Assembly: GCA_902388495.1 (NCBI GenBank) | Contig: CABMPP010000004.1 | Location: 62,001 to 126,000, forward strand | Source of the DNA: an uncultured Bacteroides sp. | GTDB lineage: Bacteria; Bacteroidota; Bacteroidia; Bacteroidales; Bacteroidaceae | Reading direction: 5' to 3' | DNA: 64,000 nt | Shown: positions 29,091 to 37,567 of the stretch, one piece after another | Position numbering within the stretch: the stretch's first letter is position 1 | Layout of the letters: each line of letters begins with the position of its first letter | Translations under genes and position numbers: made by a program | Notes under the pieces: generated by a model | Told to the model about the DNA's origin: nothing | What the model saw: only the letters and a program-made list of their open reading frames with translations | The model's database searches: none

Positions 29091-29747
29091 TTAGTGGGCC
29101 ATTGCTATGGCGGCTATCTCATTGGCAGCATCCACGATATGGTCCGGATGGAACGTTTCGAGTTCGGCGCGTGGGCGGAATCCCCAGGTTACTCCGCATG
29201 CGGTGACTCCTGCGTTGGCAGCCGTCTGCATGTCTACGCCGGAATCTCCTACATAGAGCACTTCTTCTTTCGAGACTTTGGCTATGTCCAGGATATCGTG
29301 CACAATGGTCGGGTCCGGTTTCACGTTGACGCCTTCGCGTTGCCCGAATACGGCCGTAAAACGGATGGTTGGGAAATAATGGGCTATCAGCTTGGTGGTG
29401 GCGGACTGGTATTTGTTGGAGGCTACTGCAAGTTGCATGCCCTTTTCCTGCAATTGGTCCAGAAGTTCCGGTATGCCGGGGTAGGGGCGGCTTTTGTCTG
29501 CATTGTGCACGTCGTAGTAGGGGATGAATTCGCGGCGGACGCGCAGTACGTTTTCTTCTGTCTTTTCTCCTTCGGGGAGGGCACGTTCAAACAGCTTGTT
29601 GATGCCGTTGCCCACCATGAAGTGGTAGGCCGATTCCGGGTGTGTAGGGTAGCCCAGGGTCTGCAAAGCATGGTTCGTACTTTGTGCCAAGTCGGCGATG
29701 GTGTTCAGTAAGGTTCCGTCCAGGTCAAATATTATCAGCTTTTTCAT
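29091..29747 (-). CDS. HAD-superfamily hydrolase, phosphoglycolate-phosphatase-like
   Basis: 218 residues. HAD motif I is FDLDGTLLNT at the N-terminus. A helical cap follows, then motif II in AVASNKYQS, motif III Lys in VKPDPTI, and motif IV in LYVGDSGVDMQTAANAG. It belongs to the Gph/PGMB-like group of small-metabolite phosphatases; the substrate is not determined. It has its own perfect promoter, so it is probably not part of the flanking pectin locus. Confidence 0.88.
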   Translation of the reverse strand: MKKLIIFDLDGTLLNTIADLAQSTNHALQTLGYPTHPESAYHFMVGNGINKLFERALPEGEKTEENVLRVRREFIPYYDVHNADKSRPYPGIPELLDQLQEKGMQLAVASNKYQSATTKLIAHYFPTIRFTAVFGQREGVNVKPDPTIVHDILDIAKVSKEEVLYVGDSGVDMQTAANAGVTACGVTWGFRPRAELETFHPDHIVDAANEIAAIAMAH

Positions 29748-29773
29748 TGTCTTCTCTATCTTTTAGTCCGCTG

Positions 29774-29805
29774 CAAATATAGGACTTTTTGCGGTTATGT
29801 TCAAA
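29774..29805 (-). promoter_or_regulatory. Bacteroides-type promoter of the HAD phosphatase
   Basis: On the minus strand TTTG (29802-29805), 20 nt, then TATATTTG (29774-29781): a full match to the Bacteroides consensus, about 27 nt from the ATG at 29747. Confidence 0.8.
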
Positions 29806-29837
29806 TGCTGATGTCTGTTTCTATGACCTTTGACTTG

Positions 29838-30002
29838 CTGCATGCTTACTGCGGAGTTGCTGTATACTTGCTGCAGAACTACTGCATACATGCTGCAAGG
29901 CTACTGCAAACAAGTGTGCAGTACTCCTGCAACTGCTTTGCAGTAGCCATGCAACTTATTTGCAGCAACGCTGCAACTGCTTTGCAGTAAATCTGCAGCA
30001 AG
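29838..30002. repeat. 11-bp phased NTGCA repeat
   Basis: NTGCA (mostly CTGCA, with CTGCG and CTGTA variants) recurs at 29838, 29849, 29860, 29871, 29882, 29893, 29904, 29916, 29927, 29938, 29949, 29960, 29971, 29982 and 29993. That is 15 units, all 11 bp apart except one 12-bp step. The bases between are mostly not conserved. The period is not a multiple of three, so it is not a coding repeat. It fills the gap between the HAD promoter and the 3' end of the GH43 gene. Confidence 0.85.
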
Positions 30003-30043
30003 CATACGGTAATTTTGTAGCGGGTGGCGTAGAGAATGAAGCC

Positions 30044-31723
30044 TTACTTCCGGGTGATGCGGAACCAGTCTACGTCGGCCCAGCCGCCGTCATTGGTCAC
30101 AATGGCGGGACGTGTGCAGAACATACCTACTTTGGCGCCAATCCATTTGCCTTCTTTGGCCTGGAACGGCCGGCCGAGTGGCTGGTATTTCTTTCCGTCG
30201 AGGCTGTAGCTGAAGTTGCACATCGCCAGGAGGTCGTGTCCGCCTTCGCTTTTCGAAATCTTCTTTCCGTCGCAGCTGAACTTGACACGGAGATAGACGG
30301 TATTATCCTTCAAATCGACCGTTCCGTTCACTTCCTCGGGAGTTCCTTTGTCTGCTTTGGGGCAGGCAACTTGCGAGAGTACCAGACCGTTGTCCGTGTT
30401 TTCCAGAATCAGTCCGGCGTAGTCAAGACCCATCACTACCAGTCCGGTGCGTTCGCCTTTGTACTTTTCCGTAGGTCTGAAGGTCAGCTTCATGGTGGCG
30501 GTGAAGTTGTCCGAAGGAGTCTTCTGTAACAGCAGGTTGGCAACATCCCACAGATTCTTGTATTCGCCGACAACGGGGTAGGAGTAGAGGCGTACGATGC
30601 TTTGGTCGCCGGCATAGTAAGCCCACTTCTCGTTGATGTTGGCATGCCATTGCCATTGCGGGGAGAGGACGTAGCCGTCGAACTCGTCGCTTTCCTGCGG
30701 GGTGCAGATGGGGTAAGTCTTGCCTACATCGGGCTTTTGGTAGGTCAATACCGGTTCGCCGCAGCCGTCGCCGTCTTTGTCGATGCCGATGACGGGCCAG
30801 CCGTCTATCCACTTCATGGGTTGCAGATGCACCAGGCGTCCGTAGGCGCCTACGTCCTGGAAGTGCAGGAACCAGTCTTCTCCGGTAGGGGTATCCACCC
30901 ATGCACCTTGGTGAGGGCCGTTGATGGGGCTGTTGCCTTGGGCAAGAACGGTTTTCCATTCGTAGGGACCGTACGGGTTCTTGGAGCGTTGCACTACCTG
31001 CCAGCCCGTGGGTACGCCGCCTGCGGGGTGGAAGATGTAGTAGTAATCTCCTCTTTTATAGAACTTCGGGCCTTCGCAAGTCTGATGGGCTTCGTGACCG
31101 TCGAAGACGATGCGCGACGGGGTGATGGCTTTCGAGGCATCGGCGCTGAGTTCGCAGATGGCGATGACACTTTTCAGTCCGGCACGGCTACCGGCGTAGG
31201 CATGTACCATGTAGACTTTGCCGTCTTCGTCCCAAAGGGGGCAGGTGTCGATGATTCCTTTGCCGGGCTTCACGAGTACGGGCTCGGTCCACGGGCCTTT
31301 CGGGTCTCGGGCTTTTACCATGAAGGCGCCTTGGTCGGGGTCACCCCAGAAGATGTAGAATTCTCCGTTGTGGTGGCGGATGGCAGGGGCCCATACGCGG
31401 TTGCCGTGTTCGGGGCGTTCGGGAGTTTCTATCGGGGTCAGTGCATGGGGAACGGCGGCGCCTATGATGGTCCAGTTCACCAGATCCTTGGAATGCAGTA
31501 TCTGCAAGCCGGGCAGGCAGTTGAAGCTGGAAGAGGTCATGTAGAAATCGTCTCCTACGCGGCAGGCATCCGGGTCGGAGTAGTCGGCGTAGAGTATCGG
31601 GTTCTTGTATTTTCCGTTTCCCTGGTCGGCTACCCATACTTCGGAAACGTAATTCGGTTGCTGCGCTGCCAACGGGAGGGCAAGGAGCAGACTGAGGCCT
31701 AAAAAGGCATTCTTGATTTTCAT
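30044..31723 (-). CDS. glycoside hydrolase family 43 (beta-xylosidase / alpha-L-arabinofuranosidase type)
   Basis: 559 residues with a signal peptide (LALPLAAQQP). The five-bladed propeller carries the general base Asp in YADYSDPDACRVG, the pKa-modulating Asp in CPLWDEDGKVYMVHAY and the general acid Glu in CEGPKFYKRGDYYYIF. A C-terminal concanavalin-like module (about 350-559) is of the GH43 C2 type. Likely acts in the periplasm on arabinose or xylose side chains. It is followed on its strand by the 11-bp repeat and preceded 39 nt upstream by the DUF4861 gene. Confidence 0.92.
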   Translation of the reverse strand: MKIKNAFLGLSLLLALPLAAQQPNYVSEVWVADQGNGKYKNPILYADYSDPDACRVGDDFYMTSSSFNCLPGLQILHSKDLVNWTIIGAAVPHALTPIETPERPEHGNRVWAPAIRHHNGEFYIFWGDPDQGAFMVKARDPKGPWTEPVLVKPGKGIIDTCPLWDEDGKVYMVHAYAGSRAGLKSVIAICELSADASKAITPSRIVFDGHEAHQTCEGPKFYKRGDYYYIFHPAGGVPTGWQVVQRSKNPYGPYEWKTVLAQGNSPINGPHQGAWVDTPTGEDWFLHFQDVGAYGRLVHLQPMKWIDGWPVIGIDKDGDGCGEPVLTYQKPDVGKTYPICTPQESDEFDGYVLSPQWQWHANINEKWAYYAGDQSIVRLYSYPVVGEYKNLWDVANLLLQKTPSDNFTATMKLTFRPTEKYKGERTGLVVMGLDYAGLILENTDNGLVLSQVACPKADKGTPEEVNGTVDLKDNTVYLRVKFSCDGKKISKSEGGHDLLAMCNFSYSLDGKKYQPLGRPFQAKEGKWIGAKVGMFCTRPAIVTNDGGWADVDWFRITRK

Positions 31724-31762
31724 GGTGTTTTAATAAAATGTTGTTATTTGGATGATTCCCAT

Positions 31763-32995
31763 TTATCTTTTAATCTTTATCTTCACCGGATGCTGCAACT
31801 CTTCCTTCCATTCCTGCATATATGCAAACCAGGCTTCCGGAGTGGGATAACCGAAGGTCTCCTTGCACGACGTGAACATGGTGTAGTAGTGGAAGCGATC
31901 GCTGCCCGGAGCGGAAACCGTATAGAGGAAGTTATCTTTGTCCTTCACTTCCTTGCGGACGTATTTCTGTGGAATATAAGTCGCAATGCCTACAGTCTCC
32001 TTGGCATATTTCACGGTATCAGTCACGGGCCAGTGCCTGCCCCAACTGCCAACCAGTCCCTTGTGGTCGGATTGGGAAAGCGTTTCATTCCCCATGATGT
32101 TTTGCACACCCGTACAGAATACCTCATCCTGCAACAGCTCGCTGAAGAACGTCTCCACCCGCAAGTCGCGGTGTCCGGCATAAAGGATGTATCGGTTGGT
32201 CATGGTCAGTTCTTTCCCCTGGTATTCCCAGCCCTTTGCCTCCACATCGGTCACGGTGCGTATCGGTCCATAGGCCAGGATGCGCTCCGTGCGGAATGCC
32301 ACCGGCTCTATGTGAGTAGCCTTGCTGCCGTCCCAACCCTTCAGCGCACCGATGCCGCAACTGTTTCCTACCATCAGCACATCGTCTCCAAAACCACGTG
32401 CCAACTGCTCATCCGTAGGGTAGAACTGGCTTTCTTCAATTTCCAGCCCTTTGTTGAACTTGCCGTATGGGTCCACGGTCTGCTTATTGTTGAAGTAGAT
32501 GCGGTAGCCCACGAGTTCGGATTCGAAAGCAGGTCCGTGGTGCTGCACCATGTTGTAGAAGTTGGTAGTACCCGGTACGGTAATGGATTGCACCGGGGCA
32601 TGTTTCTGCTTCTTGGCATCGCGCACCAGCATTTCGGCAAACACACGTGCGGGATAGGTCTTGTCTGTCTTGTCCGAAGACAGCGTAACGGTCAGCGTCT
32701 TCTTGCCCTGTGCCGGCACGTCGATGACGAACGCCAGTTCATCGGCTTTCAAATCTCCGTTCAGGTCGTCCAGTTGTGAGGGTATTTCCTCGCTGCCGTT
32801 CATTACCACGGCGGAGCGTACACGGAAAGAAGGGTTTATCTCGTTGAGACGGATCACAACCGGTTCGTCAGTCTTGGCTTTGTTCCATTGATTGCTTACT
32901 TCTACGGTAAACTGCGTTGTCTCGGCTTGTTGTGCAAATGCACTCAACGGAAGAGCACAAAAGAGACTGAAAAGAGTCAGAATATTCTTCTTCAT
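31763..32995 (-). CDS. DUF4861-domain secreted protein
   Basis: 410 residues from the ATG at 32995, chosen because it begins a clean signal peptide (SAFAQQ); an upstream in-frame TTG adds ten residues with no support. The protein matches the DUF4861 family, beta-sandwich proteins common in Bacteroidetes pectin loci, with no assigned reaction that I can state. It sits between GH28 and GH43, so a role in uronic-acid-containing oligosaccharides is inferred. CAAATGTA at 33024-33031 is a minus-strand -7 box (TACATTTG). Confidence 0.82.
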   Translation of the reverse strand: MKKNILTLFSLFCALPLSAFAQQAETTQFTVEVSNQWNKAKTDEPVVIRLNEINPSFRVRSAVVMNGSEEIPSQLDDLNGDLKADELAFVIDVPAQGKKTLTVTLSSDKTDKTYPARVFAEMLVRDAKKQKHAPVQSITVPGTTNFYNMVQHHGPAFESELVGYRIYFNNKQTVDPYGKFNKGLEIEESQFYPTDEQLARGFGDDVLMVGNSCGIGALKGWDGSKATHIEPVAFRTERILAYGPIRTVTDVEAKGWEYQGKELTMTNRYILYAGHRDLRVETFFSELLQDEVFCTGVQNIMGNETLSQSDHKGLVGSWGRHWPVTDTVKYAKETVGIATYIPQKYVRKEVKDKDNFLYTVSAPGSDRFHYYTMFTSCKETFGYPTPEAWFAYMQEWKEELQHPVKIKIKR

Positions 32996-33081
32996 ATTTT
33001 TTGCTTGTCTGGTTTTTATCCGCAAATGTAGCGGAATTCTTCGAAAGGCTGCCCTCTCTTTTCACCAAATATCTCCGGGAG

Positions 33082-34680
33082 TTACAACTTGATGGCTTGT
33101 GCCTTGGATGTCTTGTTCTCGTAACTCTTTCCGTTGACCTTTACGTCTTCGGCATTTTTAATCTGCAGTACATCGCCTTTGGTTTCGATGCGGATATTCT
33201 CCAGAACCACCCCTTTTGCCTGGCTGATAACGATTCCTTCTTTCGCATCGCTCACAACGACATGCTTCACGCTGACGTTGTCAATCGGCATTTCAGGCAA
33301 TCCATTGAAGAACATGGCACGTCCGGAACCTTTGCAGGTGATATTCGAGATATGTATGTCGCGGAAAGCAGGTGTTTCGACGGTCACCGGCGGAATGCTT
33401 GCTTGCATGCGGCCTTCCAGGTCGGCTTCGGTTTCTTCGCCGGCGCCTTTGCCGCCATAGAACAAGTCGAACAGCAGTGCTTCGTAGGGAATATCAATCA
33501 TCTGGATGTTATTGATGTAAATGCCCTCTACAACTCCGCCACGGCCACGGGTACTCTTGAAGCGCAGACCGACGTCGGTGCCCAGAAAAGTACAGTCGGA
33601 AACATAGATGTTCTTTACACCGCCGGACATTTCACTGCCTACTACGAAACCGCCGTGTCCGTGCAGCACCGTATTGTTCTTTACGATGACGTTCTGGCAA
33701 GGCTCTCCGCGTCTGCGTCCATCCTCGTCCTTACCGGACTTGATGCAGATGGCATCGTCTCCGGCATCGAATATATTGTTGATGATCAAGGCGTTCTTGC
33801 AAGACTCCAGGTCCAGCGCATCGCCGTTCTGTGAATACCACGGGTTGAAAACTTTCACATTGTGGATGGTGATATGTTCGCAGGACAGCGGGTGCAGGCA
33901 CCAGCTGGGCGAGTTCTTGAATGTAACGCCTTCCAGCAGCACCTTCTTGCTCTTGACGATATTCAGCAGTACCGGGCGCAGCCACGGGCGGATTTCAGCC
34001 CATTCTTCATCCGTCTCGATGCCTTCGGGGTTGTTGAAGTCCTTGCATGCCAAAGCGCCTTTCAAGGCTCCGGCAGTAGGATACCAGATTGATTTATCTA
34101 CTACGCCGCCCGATTTCACGAGGTTATCCCATTGCGAAGCAGTCAGTTTGCCTTTCTTCACCGGACGCCAGCTGTCACCCGAACCGTCGAAGACCCCATG
34201 GCCGGTGATGGCGATGTTTTCGGCCTCGCGTGCCGAGATGGGAGACTGGCAACGACGTGTTTCCAGCCCTTCAAAGGAAGTCTTGATGATGGGATAAGCG
34301 TTGAAATCGTCGGTGAATACCACCAATGCATTCTTCTCCGTATAAAGATTTACGTTACTCAGCAATTCGATGGGGCCAGTCAGCCACAGCCCTTCGGGGA
34401 TGATGACTTTGCCGCCCCCCTTGGCATTTACCGCTTTTATAGCGTCGTTGATGGCCTTGGTGTTGAGAGTAATGCCATCGTTCTTGGCCCCGTATTGCAG
34501 GATGTTTACCGAGTAATCGGGAAAAACGGGTTGTGCCACTTTGGGCATGTCGAATGGCAGGTTCTCATAGATACTATTATCTATATGGTTTCCACATTGT
34601 GCTTGTACAGCATTCTGTGCAGGCAGCATCGGAAGGAACAAGGCGGTAAGCACTAATAGCTTTTTGATAAATGTGTTCAT
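33082..34680 (-). CDS. glycoside hydrolase family 28 polygalacturonase
   Basis: 532 residues with a signal peptide ending near residue 27. The right-handed beta-helix carries the GH28 motifs in order: SQNGDALDLESC, DAGDDAICIKSG (paired catalytic Asp), GHGGFVVGSE (His) and LRFKSTRGRGG (Arg/Lys substrate binding). The N-terminal GHGVFDGSGDSWRPVKKGK is typical of bacterial exo-acting members. It should release galacturonic acid from homogalacturonan or rhamnogalacturonan fragments in the periplasm. It is the most upstream gene of the 34680 to 30044 run. Confidence 0.94.
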   Translation of the reverse strand: MNTFIKKLLVLTALFLPMLPAQNAVQAQCGNHIDNSIYENLPFDMPKVAQPVFPDYSVNILQYGAKNDGITLNTKAINDAIKAVNAKGGGKVIIPEGLWLTGPIELLSNVNLYTEKNALVVFTDDFNAYPIIKTSFEGLETRRCQSPISAREAENIAITGHGVFDGSGDSWRPVKKGKLTASQWDNLVKSGGVVDKSIWYPTAGALKGALACKDFNNPEGIETDEEWAEIRPWLRPVLLNIVKSKKVLLEGVTFKNSPSWCLHPLSCEHITIHNVKVFNPWYSQNGDALDLESCKNALIINNIFDAGDDAICIKSGKDEDGRRRGEPCQNVIVKNNTVLHGHGGFVVGSEMSGGVKNIYVSDCTFLGTDVGLRFKSTRGRGGVVEGIYINNIQMIDIPYEALLFDLFYGGKGAGEETEADLEGRMQASIPPVTVETPAFRDIHISNITCKGSGRAMFFNGLPEMPIDNVSVKHVVVSDAKEGIVISQAKGVVLENIRIETKGDVLQIKNAEDVKVNGKSYENKTSKAQAIKL

Positions 34681-34716
34681 TCGTGATATTATAATTTAGT
34701 TATGTATTACTGTTTG

Positions 34717-34724
34717 CAAATGTA
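34717..34724 (-). promoter_or_regulatory. Bacteroides-type -7 box for the GH28 gene
   Basis: CAAATGTA on the plus strand reads TACATTTG on the minus strand, 37 nt upstream of the GH28 ATG. A weak -33 candidate (CGAA) is nearby. Confidence 0.5.
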
Positions 34725-34830
34725 CCCGGCTTTACCCGAAACGGTGTGTACTATTTGTTGGTTTTGGTGTATTTTTTGTCGTTTTGCCCTTTTCTTTGCT
34801 CTCTTTCGGGCATTTTATACAGATTCTTCC

Positions 34831-34838
34831 TATCTTTG
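34831..34838 (+). promoter_or_regulatory. Bacteroides-type -7 box for fabI
   Basis: TATCTTTG is a perfect TAnnTTTG, 25 nt before the fabI ATG at 34864. It also rules out the long upstream start at 34702. Confidence 0.65.
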
Positions 34839-34863
34839 CAACCGAATTTTACTAAATATAGGT

Positions 34864-35721
34864 ATGAGTTACAATTTGTTGAAAGGAAAAAGAGGCATTA
34901 TTTTCGGTGCTCTGAACGAGCAGTCCATTGCCTGGAAAGTAGCAGAGAAAGCAGTAGAAGAAGGTGCGACAATCACCTTGTCCAACACGCCGGTTGCCGT
35001 GCGTATGGGTGAAGTGTCCGCACTTGCCGAAAAACTGAATTGCGAGGTTATCGCCGCAGATGCTACAAGTGTAGAAGATTTGGAAAATGTATTCAAACGT
35101 TCCATGGAAGTATTGGGCGGAAAGATAGATTTCGTACTTCACTCTATCGGCATGTCCCCCAACGTACGTAAGAAACGTACTTACGATGATCTGGATTATG
35201 ATATGCTGGGCAAGACGCTGGACATTTCGGCAGTCTCTTTCCATAAGATGATACAGGCTGCCAAGAAGATGGATGCCATTGCAGAATATGGTTCTATCCT
35301 TGCATTGAGCTATGTGGCTGCACAGCGTACATTCTACGGTTACAACGACATGGCAGATGCCAAAGCTTTGCTGGAATCTATTGCCCGCAGCTTCGGTTAC
35401 ATCTACGGACGCGAACATCATGTACGTGTCAATACCATTTCGCAGTCGCCCACAATGACCACGGCCGGTTCCGGTGTGAAAGGTATGGATAAGCTGTTCG
35501 ACTTCGCCAACCGCATGTCCCCGCTCGGCAATGCTTCGGCCGATGAATGTGCCGACTACTGTATCGTGATGTTCTCCGACCTCACCCGCAAAGTTACCAT
35601 GCAGAACTTGTTCCACGACGGAGGTTTCTCCAGCGTCGGCATGAGTCTCCGCGCCATGGCCACCTACGAGAAAGGCTTGGATGAGTACATGGACGAGAAT
35701 GGAAACATCATATATGGTTAA
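34864..35721 (+). CDS. fabI: enoyl-[acyl-carrier-protein] reductase, FabI type
   Basis: 285 residues from the ATG at 34864 (MSYNLLKGKRG). An upstream in-frame TTG/ATG would add a Cys/Phe-rich stretch overlapping the promoter, so it is rejected. SDR fold with the FabI-type cofactor loop FGALNEQSIAWK, SIGMSPN, and the catalytic Tyr/Lys region with YGYNDMADAKALLE. It catalyses the last reduction of type II fatty-acid elongation in the cytoplasm. It is 11 nt upstream of the methyltransferase gene. Confidence 0.94.
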   Translation: MSYNLLKGKRGIIFGALNEQSIAWKVAEKAVEEGATITLSNTPVAVRMGEVSALAEKLNCEVIAADATSVEDLENVFKRSMEVLGGKIDFVLHSIGMSPNVRKKRTYDDLDYDMLGKTLDISAVSFHKMIQAAKKMDAIAEYGSILALSYVAAQRTFYGYNDMADAKALLESIARSFGYIYGREHHVRVNTISQSPTMTTAGSGVKGMDKLFDFANRMSPLGNASADECADYCIVMFSDLTRKVTMQNLFHDGGFSSVGMSLRAMATYEKGLDEYMDENGNIIYG

Positions 35722-35732
35722 ATAAAGAATGA

Positions 35733-36437
35733 ATGGAAACAGCGCTTTATCTTTTACCCGTCACTTTGGGCGACACACCCATTGAAACCGTACTGCCTTC
35801 TTATAATAAGGAGGTGATACTGGGCATCCGTCATTTCATTGTAGAAGACGTGCGTTCTGCACGTCGCTTCCTGAAAAAGGTGGATAGGGAAATTGATATC
35901 GATGCGCTGACATTCTATACGCTGAACAAGCATACGTCGCCCGAAGACATCTCCGGATATCTGAAGCCGTTGATGGAAGGCCAGTCGATGGGGGTAATCT
36001 CCGAGGCAGGTTGTCCGGCAGTGGCCGACCCGGGAGCAGACGTAGTGGCTATTGCCCAGCGGAAAAATCTAAGAGTGGTCCCCTTGGTGGGACCCTCTTC
36101 CATTATCATGTCCGTCATGGGCTCCGGCTTCAACGGACAAAGCTTTGCTTTTCACGGCTACCTTCCCATTGATCCGGCAGAGCGCGCCAAAAAGTTGAAG
36201 ATGCTGGAACAGCGCGTCTACAACGAATCTCAAACCCAACTATTCATCGAGACGCCGTACCGCAACAATAAGATGATAGAGGATATTCTTCAGACCTGTC
36301 GCCCGCAGACCAGACTCTGCATCGCGGCAAACATCACATGCGAAGGAGAATACATCAAGACCAAGACCATAAAAGAGTGGCAAGGCAAGACGCCCGATCT
36401 TTCTAAGATTCCTTGTATTTTTCTCTTGTATAAATAA
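35733..36437 (+). CDS. RsmI-family tetrapyrrole-methylase-like SAM-dependent methyltransferase
   Basis: 234 residues. TP-methylase fold with ISEAGCPAVADPGADVV, LVGPSSIIMSVMGSGFNGQ, FHGYLP and IETPYRNN, the marks of RsmI (2'-O-methylation of C1402 of 16S rRNA). It lacks the C-terminal extension of full-length RsmI (about 280 residues), so it is the short variant and its exact target is uncertain. Its 3' end overlaps the convergent gene at 36403-37521 by 35 nt. Confidence 0.85.
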   Translation: METALYLLPVTLGDTPIETVLPSYNKEVILGIRHFIVEDVRSARRFLKKVDREIDIDALTFYTLNKHTSPEDISGYLKPLMEGQSMGVISEAGCPAVADPGADVVAIAQRKNLRVVPLVGPSSIIMSVMGSGFNGQSFAFHGYLPIDPAERAKKLKMLEQRVYNESQTQLFIETPYRNNKMIEDILQTCRPQTRLCIAANITCEGEYIKTKTIKEWQGKTPDLSKIPCIFLLYK

Positions 36438-37521
36438 TCGCCTCCAGGTGCTCATATTCATATTCCAGGCAACAGCTGAAGAAGTTTTGTTGCAGGTTAT
36501 GCTCTATTTGCTGGAACGTCCAGAGCTTCCCACCTTTGAAGTTCTTGTTGCATAGGATGGAATCATCTTCCAGATCGAGTATGAACAGATAGACCAACCG
36601 GTTTGCCGCTTCGTTTTCAAAGTGATAGGTAAAGTTGAAGTGCAGGTTTTCCAGAGGAGCGGTAGGAAGTGTCTGCCGCAGTATTCTGTGTACGCCTTGT
36701 TCCAGGGTCTCCCCGTATATCAGGAATCCTTCAATGAGAATGTCCATTTTCCCCCTGTCGAGTGCTGCGCACTGAGGGCGGGGCAACAAGAATAGCATAC
36801 CGTGCGAGGCAACGGCAATCCGTACAACCGGGTTGATATAGTCGTTCTTCCGGTTGAGGGCTTCTGCCGCCATCACTTTTCCCAGCACGTCTCCTTTGGT
36901 ATTGACTATCGGCATAAAAAGAGTATGCTCCATCACGGTGTTAAAGTATCGGATGCCGAATTGGTTGAACAGTATACTTAATATGAATACGGCAGGGGGG
37001 AATATTCTGAATAAAATATAGCAGGTGGTACGTCCCAATGGGTGGCTGATAAGAACGGCACAAGAGACGGCCAGAAAGTGCAAGACGCTGATGATAAGTA
37101 TGACACGTGCGGACACAATGGTTGCCTCTGCCCCTTGGGCGTGGAGTTGTTTGCAGCATTTCTGTGTCTGGGAAACGTAATAGTCCAGGAAGTTCCTCCG
37201 GTTGAGGAAAATGATAAGTGGAGGTATGACGGCGCTGATTTCCAGTGTGAATGGAAACATGTAGGAAGGACAATAATTGTCCATGAACAGAGATGTTATC
37301 GACAGTAACACAAGCATTCCAGTCGTACAATAAAGGATGAATTGTGGAATATAGGCTCCCCTGTGCCGTACTGAATACATGCTAAATAAGAGTCCTGCAC
37401 CTGCACCAATGTAGATGGATATGTCCTGCGTCATGAATTCACATAATAGAATGGAGATTACAACGGGGATAAAACCCAATGACATATTAAATTTTGATGA
37501 TAGAATTCCTTGTTGATTCAT
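36403..37521 (-). CDS. membrane protein with degenerate C-terminal Nudix-like domain
   Basis: 372 residues. About six hydrophobic helices in the first 200 residues (for example FIPVVISILLCEFM, LVLLSITSLFM, VILIISVLHFLAV). A cytoplasmic region from about 215 follows with the strand pattern of a Nudix fold. The Nudix-box position reads GETLEQGVHRILRQTLPTAP. It has the GE start but lacks the REXXEE metal ligands, so it is probably a binding or sensor domain rather than a hydrolase. Overlaps the methyltransferase gene tail to tail. No family name recognised with confidence. Confidence 0.75.
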   Translation of the reverse strand: MNQQGILSSKFNMSLGFIPVVISILLCEFMTQDISIYIGAGAGLLFSMYSVRHRGAYIPQFILYCTTGMLVLLSITSLFMDNYCPSYMFPFTLEISAVIPPLIIFLNRRNFLDYYVSQTQKCCKQLHAQGAEATIVSARVILIISVLHFLAVSCAVLISHPLGRTTCYILFRIFPPAVFILSILFNQFGIRYFNTVMEHTLFMPIVNTKGDVLGKVMAAEALNRKNDYINPVVRIAVASHGMLFLLPRPQCAALDRGKMDILIEGFLIYGETLEQGVHRILRQTLPTAPLENLHFNFTYHFENEAANRLVYLFILDLEDDSILCNKNFKGGKLWTFQQIEHNLQQNFFSCCLEYEYEHLEAIIYTREKYKES

Positions 37522-37567
37522 TATCCAAATTATGATTTTGTCGTTTATATCATAACAAATAAAAGAA

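Noticed and set aside
29838..30002. 11-bp repeat as a CRISPR array or coding repeat
   Set aside because: Units are far too short for CRISPR and the period is not divisible by three.
32996..33025. TTG start for the DUF4861 protein
   Set aside because: It overlaps the -7 box and spoils the signal peptide.
34702..34863. Longer FabI start
   Set aside because: The added residues lie on the promoter and are unlike any FabI N-terminus.
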